DNA of 64,000 nucleotides from Ornithinibacillus xuwenensis (GTDB lineage: Bacteria; Bacillota; Bacilli; Bacillales; Amphibacillaceae). A model generated the notes under the pieces. The model made no database searches and was not told the origin of the DNA. It saw only the letters and a program-made list of their open reading frames with translations. Each line of letters starts with the position of its first letter. Position 1 is the first letter of the stretch. The stretch is from positions 806,001-870,000 of the forward strand of contig NZ_JBDIML010000001.1 of the NCBI RefSeq assembly GCF_039614845.1, written 5' to 3'. Of this stretch, positions 1 through 8,452 are shown in pieces. Made by a program: the position numbers and the translations under genes.

Positions 1-3
1 CCA

Positions 4-744
4 TTACATGACCATACCACCATCAATATGAATGGTTTGGCCCGTAATATAATTTGCATCCTCAGATGCTAAGAAGCGAACAACTTTTGCAATGTCCTCA
101 GGCTGGCCTAATTTGGCTAATGGAATTAAACTTAACATTCCTTCTCGTTGTTCATCTGTTAATTCATCGGTCATATCAGTTGAAATAAATCCAGGTGCAA
201 CCGCATTTACTAGAATATTACGTGAAGCTAACTCTTTCGCAGTTGTTTTGGTTAAACCAATCACACCTGCTTTGGCGGCAACATAATTCGCTTGCCCCGG
301 ATTCCCACTAACTCCAACAATTGAGGCAACATTAATAATCCTACCACAGCGTTGCTTCATCATCTGTCTCGTAACAGCTTTTGTACAAACAAAGACGCCT
401 TTTAAATTCGTATTAATAACTTGGTCAAATTCAGATTCTTTCATTCGCATTAACAGATTGTCACGTGTAATTCCTGCGTTATTAACCAGAATATCAACAC
501 TTCCAAACTTTTCAATAGCAGCACCAATCATATCTTTTACCTGATTTTCATCGGCAACATCTGCTTGTACTTTAAATGCCTTCACACCTAATTGTTCAAT
601 TTCTTCAACAACTGCTTGTGCTTTTGACTCACTACCAGCATAGTTCACCACAACATTCGCACCTTTTTTTGCTAATTCCAAAGCAATTGAACGACCTATT
701 CCTCGTGAACCTCCAGTAACAACTGCGGTTTTTCCAGTTAACAT
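4..744 (-). CDS. fabG: 3-oxoacyl-ACP reductase FabG
   Basis: NADPH-dependent reduction of 3-oxoacyl-ACP to 3-hydroxyacyl-ACP in the cytosolic type II fatty acid elongation cycle. The 246-residue protein is a complete classical short-chain dehydrogenase: cofactor motif TGGSRGIG at residues 10-17, NNAG at 88-91, and the catalytic triad Ser141, Tyr154, Lys158. Its ATG lies directly after the fabD stop, so the two are translationally adjacent in the fapR-plsX-fabD-fabG order known from Bacillus. In B. subtilis acpP comes next, but the window ends three bases past the stop. Context separates it from the many paralogous SDRs. Confidence 0.96.
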   Translation of the reverse strand: MLTGKTAVVTGGSRGIGRSIALELAKKGANVVVNYAGSESKAQAVVEEIEQLGVKAFKVQADVADENQVKDMIGAAIEKFGSVDILVNNAGITRDNLLMRMKESEFDQVINTNLKGVFVCTKAVTRQMMKQRCGRIINVASIVGVSGNPGQANYVAAKAGVIGLTKTTAKELASRNILVNAVAPGFISTDMTDELTDEQREGMLSLIPLAKLGQPEDIAKVVRFLASEDANYITGQTIHIDGGMVM

Positions 745-1683
745 TTACGCTTCACCCCTATACCATTTAATAAAATCATTCATAGAAGCTAAATCTTGAA
801 CAGTAAAAATAGGTGCTTTTCGATCAATCTTCTTTACTAGTCCACTTAATACTTTACCATTCCCAACTTCTACAAATGCATCTACATCAGCTTCTAGCAT
901 ATTACGAATAGATGCTTCAAATCGAACAGGTGAATATAATTGCTTTAATAGTAAATCTTTAATTTCCCGATGATTGGTGACAGGAGTTGCCGTAACGTTA
1001 GCATAAACTGGAACGCCTGCATCCTGAATAGCAACATTGTCCAAGTACTTCGCAAAATCATCGTTAGCAGCTTCCATTAATCTGGAGTGGAATGGACCAC
1101 TTACATTTAAAGGGAGCACTCGTTTAGCACCATGTTCTTTTAATAGAGCACTAGATTTCTCTACACCTGCCTGTGAACCTGATATAACAATTTGTCCTGG
1201 GCAGTTTAAATTTGCAATATCAACTACTTCATCCGTTACACGCTTAATCACTTCATCTACAGCTTGCTCTGACAGTCCTAATACGGCAGCCATCGTACCT
1301 TGCCCCTTAGGAAAGGCATCTTCCATTAATTTTCCCCTAGTAGCAACAAGTGGCAATGCTTCTTCATATGAAATGGATCCAGCCGCGACTAGTGCGCTAT
1401 ATTCACCTAAACTATGCCCCACTACCATAGAAGGATGAATTTCTTCTTTCATTAATAATTTATGTATCGCGATACTAGACAATAGAAGTGCAGGCTGTGT
1501 GTTCTCTGTCTCTGTTAATTTTTCAACTGGACCTTCAAACATTAATTTTCTCAAGTCTTTGCCAAGCAAATCGTTCGCCTTTGCATAAAGTGATTCCACT
1601 TCAGCAAATTGATCATGAAGTTCTTTCCCCATACCAACACTTTGCGAGCCCTGACCCGGAAACATAAATGCTACTTTTTTCAT
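745..1683 (-). CDS. fabD: Malonyl-CoA:ACP transacylase FabD
   Basis: Transfers malonyl from CoA to acyl carrier protein, supplying extender units to fatty acid synthase. The 312-residue protein has GQGSQ at residues 10-14 forming the oxyanion hole, the nucleophile motif GHSLGEY with Ser91, Arg116, and the catalytic histidine in GPFHS (His199). Its start overlaps the plsX stop by four bases and its stop abuts fabG, so it lies in the middle of a lipid-synthesis operon. Full length for the family. Confidence 0.97.
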   Translation of the reverse strand: MKKVAFMFPGQGSQSVGMGKELHDQFAEVESLYAKANDLLGKDLRKLMFEGPVEKLTETENTQPALLLSSIAIHKLLMKEEIHPSMVVGHSLGEYSALVAAGSISYEEALPLVATRGKLMEDAFPKGQGTMAAVLGLSEQAVDEVIKRVTDEVVDIANLNCPGQIVISGSQAGVEKSSALLKEHGAKRVLPLNVSGPFHSRLMEAANDDFAKYLDNVAIQDAGVPVYANVTATPVTNHREIKDLLLKQLYSPVRFEASIRNMLEADVDAFVEVGNGKVLSGLVKKIDRKAPIFTVQDLASMNDFIKWYRGEA

Positions 1684-2687
1684 TCATTTTCCTCCTCAGT
1701 CGATTGCATTGATTCAACCGTATCTTTAATGGTTTCTGTTACATGATTATCAACCATATGACAAGTCTGTTTTATCGCATTAAAAATCGCACGTCGATTC
1801 GAGGAACCATGCGCCTTAATTACTGGTGCTGCAAGACCAAATAACCCCGCTCCACCATACTCGGAATAATCTAATTTATCCTTCAAACCCTTTAAATCAC
1901 CTTTTATTAATCCAGCAGCAATTTTTGTTTTTAAGGAAGACATAAAAGTTTCTTTAATCATCGAGAACAATACGCTAGCAGTTCCTTCAATCGTTTTTAA
2001 TGCGATATTTCCACTAAACCCATCGGTAACGACTACATCTGCCACACCTTCTAGTAAGTCACGTGCCTCCACATTACCAATGAAGTTTATTGGAGCTTTT
2101 TTCATCAGTTCAAAGGCTTTTTTCGTAAGTTCTGTCCCTTTGCCATCTTCAGTTCCTATATTTAGAAGTCCAACTCTCGGATTTTTAATTGCTCGAACTT
2201 GTTCAGCATATATTGACCCCATTATCGCATATTGTACGAGATGGTTAGGCTTTGCATCAACATTTGCACCAACATCCAGCATAACAAACCCTTTTCCGTC
2301 TATAGTTGGCAAGGTTGGACTTAATGCCGGCCGATCAATCCCAGGAATCCTTCCGACTACGAATAACCCTGCACTCATTAGTGCACCCGTATTCCCAGCA
2401 GATATACAAGCGTCCGCGCGTTTTTCCTTAACTTCTTCAGCCATTTTCACTAAAGAAGAATTTTTTTTGCGACGAACAGCACGAACTGGCTCATCTTCAC
2501 CAGTAATCATTTCATCCGTGTGGATGATGGAAATCCTCTCACTATCTGTTAAATGTTCTTTAATTTCTTCTTCATTACCAACAAGCGTTATATGTAGGTT
2601 ATCAATTTGCTTGATAGCATCCATAGCACCTAATACGATCTCCTTAGGAGCATGGTCGCCTCCCATAGCATCAATTGCAATCTTCAT
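1680..2687 (-). CDS. plsX: Phosphate acyltransferase PlsX
   Basis: Converts acyl-ACP and phosphate to acyl-phosphate, the donor for PlsY in the first step of Gram-positive phosphatidic acid synthesis. It is a peripheral membrane enzyme. The 335-residue protein starts with the family signature IDAMGGDHAPKE and contains the GADACISAGNTGALM-like central segment near residues 90-105 and a conserved DVGANVDAKP stretch. Ribosome site AAAGGAG precedes the ATG. Five bases separate it from the fapR stop, and it overlaps fabD, so it is co-transcribed with the FapR regulon. Confidence 0.96.
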   Translation of the reverse strand: MKIAIDAMGGDHAPKEIVLGAMDAIKQIDNLHITLVGNEEEIKEHLTDSERISIIHTDEMITGEDEPVRAVRRKKNSSLVKMAEEVKEKRADACISAGNTGALMSAGLFVVGRIPGIDRPALSPTLPTIDGKGFVMLDVGANVDAKPNHLVQYAIMGSIYAEQVRAIKNPRVGLLNIGTEDGKGTELTKKAFELMKKAPINFIGNVEARDLLEGVADVVVTDGFSGNIALKTIEGTASVLFSMIKETFMSSLKTKIAAGLIKGDLKGLKDKLDYSEYGGAGLFGLAAPVIKAHGSSNRRAIFNAIKQTCHMVDNHVTETIKDTVESMQSTEEENE

Positions 2688-2692
2688 GAATG

Positions 2693-3265
2693 TTAATCTC
2701 CTTTTTTCTCCGTTGACCGGTACATATGAAATTCGCCGACAAAAACTTTTTCACTATCTACAAAACTATCTACATGGACAAGTGTCAGTCCTTTTTCATT
2801 TGGTCCTTTAACAAGAGCCTTGGCAACCACCCGCTCACCTTGATGAACTTGTCTCATGAAGTGAAGCTCTGACTTTGTTGTCAATGCAAGTTCATCGTTA
2901 ATAACAGCAACAGCCAGTGAATTCGCCTGTGCGAATAAATGATGACCCCTTGCAATATTATTTCTTGTAAATACATGTTCTCTGCCAATATCTAGTATAG
3001 AGATTGCTCGTGTATCAAGTTCTAAATCAATAATTTCTCCTATAACATCCTCTAGCGGTAATGATTTTACCGTTTCATTCCATTGATGTTTAGCTACTGT
3101 CTTTATTCTTTCTCGAAGCTCTGGAATGGATAACTCCATTCGATCTAGCCGTATTGTCTGAATACTGACATTAAACTTTTTTGCTAACTCCTCATCGGTT
3201 ATAAAAGGAGTCTCGTCTATCGTTTCCCTAAGTCGTTCTTGTCTCTTTATCTTTGGTATCCTCAT
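2693..3265 (-). CDS. fapR: Transcriptional repressor of fatty acid and phospholipid synthesis FapR
   Basis: Represses lipid-synthesis genes and is released by malonyl-CoA. The protein has an N-terminal DeoR-like helix-turn-helix (FITDEELAKKFNVSIQTIRL, about residues 22-41) and a C-terminal hot-dog fold that binds the ligand. I place the start at the ATG encoding MRIPKIKRQER (3265), giving 190 residues, close to the B. subtilis length. An in-frame ATG at 3280 is possible but has a weaker ribosome site. It heads the fapR-plsX-fabD-fabG operon and is probably autoregulated through the operator at 3316-3332. Confidence 0.95.
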   Translation of the reverse strand: MRIPKIKRQERLRETIDETPFITDEELAKKFNVSIQTIRLDRMELSIPELRERIKTVAKHQWNETVKSLPLEDVIGEIIDLELDTRAISILDIGREHVFTRNNIARGHHLFAQANSLAVAVINDELALTTKSELHFMRQVHQGERVVAKALVKGPNEKGLTLVHVDSFVDSEKVFVGEFHMYRSTEKKGD

Positions 3266-3315
3266 TAAAGCACCATCCACTTATATTGATTATATTTGGT
3301 AAATTGTCGTTACTA

Positions 3316-3347
3316 TTATGACTTGGTACTAATAGTAATATATTATA
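3316..3347 (-). promoter_or_regulatory. FapR operator and promoter -10 upstream of fapR
   Basis: On the minus strand a TATAAT hexamer (3342-3347) is followed at once by TTAGTACCAAGTCATAA (3316-3332). This matches the known FapR consensus TTAGTACCTRRTACTAA at 14 of 17 positions, including the whole left half. Sitting just downstream of the -10, it would cover the transcription start, the expected place for a repressor. I see no strong -35. The sequence match is direct; autoregulation is inferred from the family. Confidence 0.75.
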
Positions 3348-3372
3348 CCAAAACAAATTATGCAAGTAAGAG

Positions 3373-5406
3373 TTAGTCAAGTGTCGTATCATAAACTCCT
3401 TCATTCTCAAGTAGCTTTCTTAATTTAGAAAACTTCGAATCCTCTTCTAATAGGTTACACTCAATAATTTCTTGTGCATCATTTCTAGCCGTTTCTAATG
3501 CCCGGTAATCATGAATCATATCCGCTACCTTAAATTCTGGTAACCCGCTTTGTTTTGTTCCAAAAAAGTCTCCAGGTCCTCTTAATTTGAGATCTTGCTC
3601 GGCTAGTTCAAAACCATTAGTCGTCTCTGTCATAATTCGCATTCTCTCTTTTCCAGTCTCACTCTTCGGATCTGCTATCAAAATACAATAACTTTGCTTA
3701 CTTCCTCGACCAACTCTACCTCTTAATTGATGTAGCTGAGATAACCCGAATCGTTCTGCATCGTAGATAACCATTGTAGTAGCATTTGGAACATTTACCC
3801 CTACTTCCACAACTGTTGTTGATACAAGTATTTGAACCTCATTCGAAGCAAAATCCTTCATGACTTGCTCTTTTTCATCCGCATGTAATCTTCCGTGCAT
3901 GAGACCAATTTGAATTGAAGGTGGATAATACGATACTAATTCTTGAAATAAATCTACAGCATTCTGTATGTCCAGCTTTTCCGATTCTTCAATTAACGGA
4001 CAAATTATATAGGCCTGTTCTCCTGCATTTATTCGTTGATGAATAAAATCTAAAACACGGTCAAATGCATTAGCCTTTGTCCAGTATGTTTCAATCTCCT
4101 TACGTCCTGCAGGCATTTCGTCTATAACCGAAACATCCATATCTCCAAAGGCTGTAATTGCTAATGTTCTTGGGATTGGTGTTGCTGTCATAAACAAAAC
4201 ATCTGGATGTAGCCCTTTATTGCTTAACGCTCTACGCTGTTCAACACCAAACCGATGCTGCTCATCAACAATAACCAACCCTAAATCTTGGAAAAATACT
4301 TCGTCTTGAATGAGGGCATGTGTACCGATTAAAATGTCTATCTGCTGATTCTCCATGGCAGATAAAATTTCTTTTCTTCTTTTCCCTTTAATAGACCCAG
4401 TTAACAATTCCACTCTTGCTAGATTACCAAATAAGGATTGAAGAGACTGGTAGTGCTGTTCGGCTAGTATCTCTGTCGGAACCATTAATGCTCCTTGTTT
4501 ATTAGCTGTAATGGCTGCGTAAAGTGCAATTGCAGCAACCGCTGTCTTCCCTGAACCCACATCCCCCTGTAAAAGGCGATTCATGCGATTGGGAGATTTC
4601 ATGTCGGATAGAATTTGTTCTAATGATTTTTGTTGGGCATTTGTTAACGCAAAAGGAAATTGCTCGATAAAGCTGTTCAGCTTCTGAGAACTATAATCTT
4701 GGGCATTCCCTATTGTAGCTTCTTTTTTCCTCTTCCGTAACACTTGAATTTTTAATTGGAACAATAAAAACTCTTCATATGTAAATCTTCTTCTAGCATG
4801 CTTTAAGGCAATTCGGCTAGCAGGAAAATGCATCGTTTTAATTGCCTCACCACGAGTGGGTATTTTATATGCTGTTACATAATTTTGAGGCAAAAATTCC
4901 TCCAAATCATTCCCATAATCATTGATTGCTTGCCGAATAGCCTTTTTAAGTTTATAGCTTGTCACGTTTCCTCTTACCGAATAAATCGGTTGAATCTCAG
5001 TGTTATCTTGTATCGATCCCTTTTTAAAATTACTAACGGTAATCTGCAGGCGATGAGCATCCCACTTCCCGGTTAATGTTATTGTATCTCCAGCATGAAT
5101 CTGATTTTTGGCAAAGGCACGATTAAACATAACAGCTTTTATAGCAACATTTTCGACCTCAATTGTAAACGATAGCCTGGACTTTTTCCGCCCATAAAAG
5201 GAGAGAGAAGGAGCATGTATCACCCTTCCCTCTAATGTCACCTTATCCTCATGTATTAACTCACTTAAAGGCTTTATATCATATACATCATATCGTGAGG
5301 GGAAATGCAGTAACAGGTCTTCAATTGTAAAAATATTTAACGCCTGCAAATCCTCTGCAAATTTCTCCCCTACACCTTTAATTTCTATTACAGAATTTTT
5401 TAACAC
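3373..5406 (-). CDS. recG: ATP-dependent DNA helicase RecG
   Basis: Superfamily 2 helicase that regresses stalled replication forks and processes Holliday junctions. The 677-residue protein has an N-terminal wedge/OB-fold region (about 1-230), Walker A GDVGSGKT at 281-288, the DEQH box at 381-384, TATPIPRT in motif III, and the C-terminal helicase lobe with QLRGRVGRG. The predicted start is GTG, preceded by a weak purine-rich site. It ends about 100 bases before fapR and begins 15 bases after the sdaAA stop, matching the sdaAB-sdaAA-recG-fapR order of Bacillus. Confidence 0.96.
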   Translation of the reverse strand: MLKNSVIEIKGVGEKFAEDLQALNIFTIEDLLLHFPSRYDVYDIKPLSELIHEDKVTLEGRVIHAPSLSFYGRKKSRLSFTIEVENVAIKAVMFNRAFAKNQIHAGDTITLTGKWDAHRLQITVSNFKKGSIQDNTEIQPIYSVRGNVTSYKLKKAIRQAINDYGNDLEEFLPQNYVTAYKIPTRGEAIKTMHFPASRIALKHARRRFTYEEFLLFQLKIQVLRKRKKEATIGNAQDYSSQKLNSFIEQFPFALTNAQQKSLEQILSDMKSPNRMNRLLQGDVGSGKTAVAAIALYAAITANKQGALMVPTEILAEQHYQSLQSLFGNLARVELLTGSIKGKRRKEILSAMENQQIDILIGTHALIQDEVFFQDLGLVIVDEQHRFGVEQRRALSNKGLHPDVLFMTATPIPRTLAITAFGDMDVSVIDEMPAGRKEIETYWTKANAFDRVLDFIHQRINAGEQAYIICPLIEESEKLDIQNAVDLFQELVSYYPPSIQIGLMHGRLHADEKEQVMKDFASNEVQILVSTTVVEVGVNVPNATTMVIYDAERFGLSQLHQLRGRVGRGSKQSYCILIADPKSETGKERMRIMTETTNGFELAEQDLKLRGPGDFFGTKQSGLPEFKVADMIHDYRALETARNDAQEIIECNLLEEDSKFSKLRKLLENEGVYDTTLD

Positions 5407-5421
5407 CTTTCATCACTCTTT

Positions 5422-6297
5422 CTAAACCGACATCCCAAAAATCTTTTCTTTGAGAAGTCTTCCAGTTGGGGTATCGGCTAAACCACCCTCGCCTGTCTCA
5501 CGCAATGATTCAGGCATTTGTTTTCCTATTCGATACATCGCACCAATTACCTCATCACAAGGAATACGACTTGTTACTCCAGCTAAAGCCATATCTGCAG
5601 AGACAATCGCAAGCGAAGAGCCAGCAGCATTTCGTTTCACGCAAGGTACTTCAACTAAACCAGCTACGGGATCACAAACGAGTCCTAACATATTTTTTAG
5701 TGTCATGGCAAACGCCTCAGAAGATTGTTGAGGAGTGCCACCTGCCATCTCCACGATAGCAGCAGCGGCCATTGCTCCAGCTGAGCCAACCTCTGCTTGG
5801 CAACCACCTGCTGCACCAGAAATAAAGGCATTATTTGCAACAACTATACCAAATGCACCTGCCGTAAACAGATAGCGGATCATTTGCTCACGGGTTGGGT
5901 TTAATTGTTCCTTAACAGCAAATAAGGTTCCAGGAACACATCCTGCACTTCCAGCAGTAGGCGTTGCACAAATCACGCCCATCGCTGCGTTTACTTCGTT
6001 TGTACCCATCGCTTTACTGACGGCATCTAATAATAAATGTCCAGATAATGGCTTCCTTTCCCTCATATACGTTTGGATTTTTACAGCATCTCCACCGGTT
6101 AGTCCCGTTACAGATTGAACTCCCTTTAAACTATCTTCAATTGCTTTCTCCATTACTTGAAGATTCTTTTCCATCCCTGCAAAAACATCTTCTCGACTTT
6201 TATTTTTCACTTCCATTTCTTGACGAATCATTACTTCTGAAATTAAGATATTTTCCTTTTCTGCGATTTCTACTAATTCCGCAACAGTTCGAAACAT
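5422..6297 (-). CDS. sdaAA: L-serine dehydratase, iron-sulfur-dependent, alpha subunit
   Basis: Catalytic subunit of the two-subunit L-serine ammonia-lyase that converts serine to pyruvate and ammonia using a [4Fe-4S] cluster. The 291-residue protein carries the conserved cysteine-bearing segments GVICATPTAGSAGCVPG, GGCQAEVGSAGA and LVCDPVAGLVEVPC, which include the cluster ligands. The beta subunit gene sdaAB lies 14 bases upstream, so the two are co-expressed. Full length for the split-subunit type. Confidence 0.95.
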   Translation of the reverse strand: MFRTVAELVEIAEKENILISEVMIRQEMEVKNKSREDVFAGMEKNLQVMEKAIEDSLKGVQSVTGLTGGDAVKIQTYMRERKPLSGHLLLDAVSKAMGTNEVNAAMGVICATPTAGSAGCVPGTLFAVKEQLNPTREQMIRYLFTAGAFGIVVANNAFISGAAGGCQAEVGSAGAMAAAAIVEMAGGTPQQSSEAFAMTLKNMLGLVCDPVAGLVEVPCVKRNAAGSSLAIVSADMALAGVTSRIPCDEVIGAMYRIGKQMPESLRETGEGGLADTPTGRLLKEKIFGMSV

Positions 6298-6311
6298 GTG
6301 AAATCTCCTCT

Positions 6312-6977
6312 CTAGCTAACTATTTTGGAAATTTGAATAATATGATCTGCATCTTCTAATTCTAACAAAATGTCATCCTCAATGTTTTGGTCCACTTCTA
6401 TGACCATCAACGCTTCCTTACCGACATCTTTACGATTTACTTCCATGTGTCCGATGTTTATTTCATGTTTTGCTAATATCTTCGTTACGGAGGCGATGGC
6501 CCCAAAACGGTCATTATGCATAATAAGAATAGCTGGATGCGTTCCAGATAATCGTAATTCAAAGCCATTTAACTCTGTAATTTCTACTTTTCCACCACCG
6601 ATGGAAACGCCGACAATCTCAAGTTGGTCTTTATCATCACCTATTATCAGACGAACCGTATTCGGATGTTCTGTCTTAGCACTATCTTCTATAAAGTCGA
6701 TTGCCAGGCTTCTTTCTTTAGCAATGTCTAAAGCCTTACTCATCCGAATATCATCTGTTTCGAATCCTAGCAGACCTCCTGCTAGGGCGAAATCTGTTCC
6801 ATGTCCTTGATAGGTCTTGGCAAAGGACCCGTATAGATGTATTTTAGCCCATGATGGTTCTTTTCCAAATAAATTACGAGCTGCAAGACCAATTCTAGCT
6901 GCTCCAGCTGTATGTGAACTTGATGGCCCTACCATTACGGGACCAATAATATCGAAAACGGAATTGTACTTCATCAT
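6312..6977 (-). CDS. sdaAB: L-serine dehydratase, iron-sulfur-dependent, beta subunit
   Basis: Partner of SdaAA in serine deamination. The 221-residue protein starts with the family block FDIIGPVMVGPSSSHTAGA, which contributes to substrate and cofactor binding, and ends with an ACT-type regulatory domain (about residues 148-221). It starts at tandem ATG codons after GGCGGTG. It is divergent from the NCS2 permease; a TATAAT-like hexamer lies at 7021-7026 on the minus strand, but no convincing -35 accompanies it. Confidence 0.94.
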   Translation of the reverse strand: MMKYNSVFDIIGPVMVGPSSSHTAGAARIGLAARNLFGKEPSWAKIHLYGSFAKTYQGHGTDFALAGGLLGFETDDIRMSKALDIAKERSLAIDFIEDSAKTEHPNTVRLIIGDDKDQLEIVGVSIGGGKVEITELNGFELRLSGTHPAILIMHNDRFGAIASVTKILAKHEINIGHMEVNRKDVGKEALMVIEVDQNIEDDILLELEDADHIIQISKIVS

Positions 6978-7138
6978 TACACCGCCTATAATTCTATTTA
7001 AAATTTAACGTCTATTGTAAATTATAACAAAAACTACTATAATAATCATTTGTGGATTATAGATTTTTTTCTCAATTTCTCTTGAGAGTCTTTATAATCG
7101 GGTGGGAGAGGGATAAGCAAAATAAATGAGGAGTATAC

Positions 7139-8410
7139 ATGCCTTTATTTCCTAATAACAACAGAGCTACATTTCGTAATGAAATCATTGCTGGAATTAT
7201 AGGGTATTTAACAACTGTCTATATAGTTGTAGTTAATGGTTCTATTTTAAGCGAAGCTGGAATTTCACTTGAATCTGGTATGTTGGCTACGATACTAGCT
7301 AGCTTTGTAGGAACACTTCTTATGGGTGTATTTGGTAAGTTACCATTGATATTAATTCCCGGTATGGGAATCAATGCATTGTTTGCTTATTCAATTGTAC
7401 AAGGAAGTGGACTTACGTATCAGGAAGGACTTGCAGTAGTTTTCGTTGCTTCGTTAATCTTTTTGATAACTGCATTTACCAAATTAGGTATCAAGCTAAA
7501 AGAAGCGATTCCAGATTCGTTAAAGCATGCTATTAGTGTAGGATTAGGGTTTTTCCTAATACTAATTGGTCTGGAAAAAAGTGGCTTAATCAAAAGTGGT
7601 GAAAGCACCATTATTGCAATTGGTGACTTTTCTTCACCTGCTATTTTCGTCAGTCTGATAACGTTATTTATAGCGATTTTCTTATTTGTAAAAAACGTTC
7701 CAGCTAACTTCTTAATTACGATGATTGTTGGTACTGTCCTGGCCTTTTTATTTGGAATTGTAGATACTGGTCAAAGTGCTGTTAACCTAGGGTCAACCGA
7801 CCTTCTGTTTATGCCTGCATTTACAGCTCTAGATAATTTATCATTTTGGCTTGCAGTTTTTCCTTTGGCGTTGATTTTAATCTTCGAGAACATGGGATTA
7901 CTAAACGGACAATTAAACATGTTAAACAGAGAGAAATCATATCAAGCTAGTTACAAAACGACTGCACTATCATCGCTTTCATGTGCATTTCTAGGTACAT
8001 CACCAACTGTATCGGCAGCAGAAAATGCAGCAGTGATTGCATCAAAAGGTAGAACTGGAGTAGCTGCGATTGTAGCGAGTATTCTATTTATCGCAACAAT
8101 CTTCATCATTCCATGGATTTCCATGATCCCAAACGTAGCAATTAGTCCTATTCTAATTATTGTAGGGTTTTTAATGGTACAAAATATCCGTCATATTCCA
8201 TTAGATAATATTTCGGAAGCAATACCTGCGTTCCTTATCATCGTCATGATACCTTTTACCTACAGTATTGCAGATGGTATGGCGTTCGGCTTCATCGCAT
8301 ATCCTATCGTTAAAATGGCACTAGGAAAACAGAAAGAACTATCTTTCGCCGTTATCATGATTTCTTTATTATTTGTATGTGATTTCCTATTAAAAATTAT
8401 CGGTGTTTAA
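7139..8410 (+). CDS. NCS2-family purine permease (PbuG/PbuO-like)
   Basis: Integral membrane transporter of the nucleobase:cation symporter-2 family, AzgA branch, which imports hypoxanthine, guanine or adenine with protons. The 423-residue protein is almost wholly hydrophobic, with about 12-14 membrane spans. It shows the AzgA-like blocks NEIIAGIIGYLTTVYIVVVN near the start, PLILIPGMGINALFAYS, and FLGTSPTVSAAENAAVIASKGRTG split by a serine-rich segment. GAGGAG precedes the ATG. One of few plus-strand genes; it separates fakA from sdaAB, which are neighbours in B. subtilis. No purine riboswitch is visible upstream. The exact substrate is unknown. Confidence 0.85.
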   Translation: MPLFPNNNRATFRNEIIAGIIGYLTTVYIVVVNGSILSEAGISLESGMLATILASFVGTLLMGVFGKLPLILIPGMGINALFAYSIVQGSGLTYQEGLAVVFVASLIFLITAFTKLGIKLKEAIPDSLKHAISVGLGFFLILIGLEKSGLIKSGESTIIAIGDFSSPAIFVSLITLFIAIFLFVKNVPANFLITMIVGTVLAFLFGIVDTGQSAVNLGSTDLLFMPAFTALDNLSFWLAVFPLALILIFENMGLLNGQLNMLNREKSYQASYKTTALSSLSCAFLGTSPTVSAAENAAVIASKGRTGVAAIVASILFIATIFIIPWISMIPNVAISPILIIVGFLMVQNIRHIPLDNISEAIPAFLIIVMIPFTYSIADGMAFGFIAYPIVKMALGKQKELSFAVIMISLLFVCDFLLKIIGV

Positions 8411-8414
8411 CACA

Positions 8415-8452
8415 AAAAAAGATTCGCCAACAAATATTGGCGAATCTTTTTT
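8415..8452. terminator. Bidirectional terminator between permease and fakA
   Basis: A perfect 16-bp stem (8415-8430 with 8437-8452, core GATTCGCCAA) closes a six-base loop and has A-rich and T-rich arms on both sides. It lies between two convergent genes and can terminate both. Confidence 0.93.

Noticed and set aside
1037..2811. Plus-strand open frames opposite fabD, plsX and fapR
   Set aside because: They mirror strongly coding minus-strand genes, have no family signatures or ribosome sites, and are shadows. The same holds for other antisense frames across the window.
5450..5759. Two overlapping plus-strand frames opposite sdaAA
   Set aside because: Both frames lie wholly inside a complete sdaAA gene and encode low-complexity, unlike-protein sequence.
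7009..7138. Possible purine riboswitch before the NCS2 permease
   Set aside because: No conserved purine aptamer core or P1 stem could be seen; only a short hairpin and a TATAAT.
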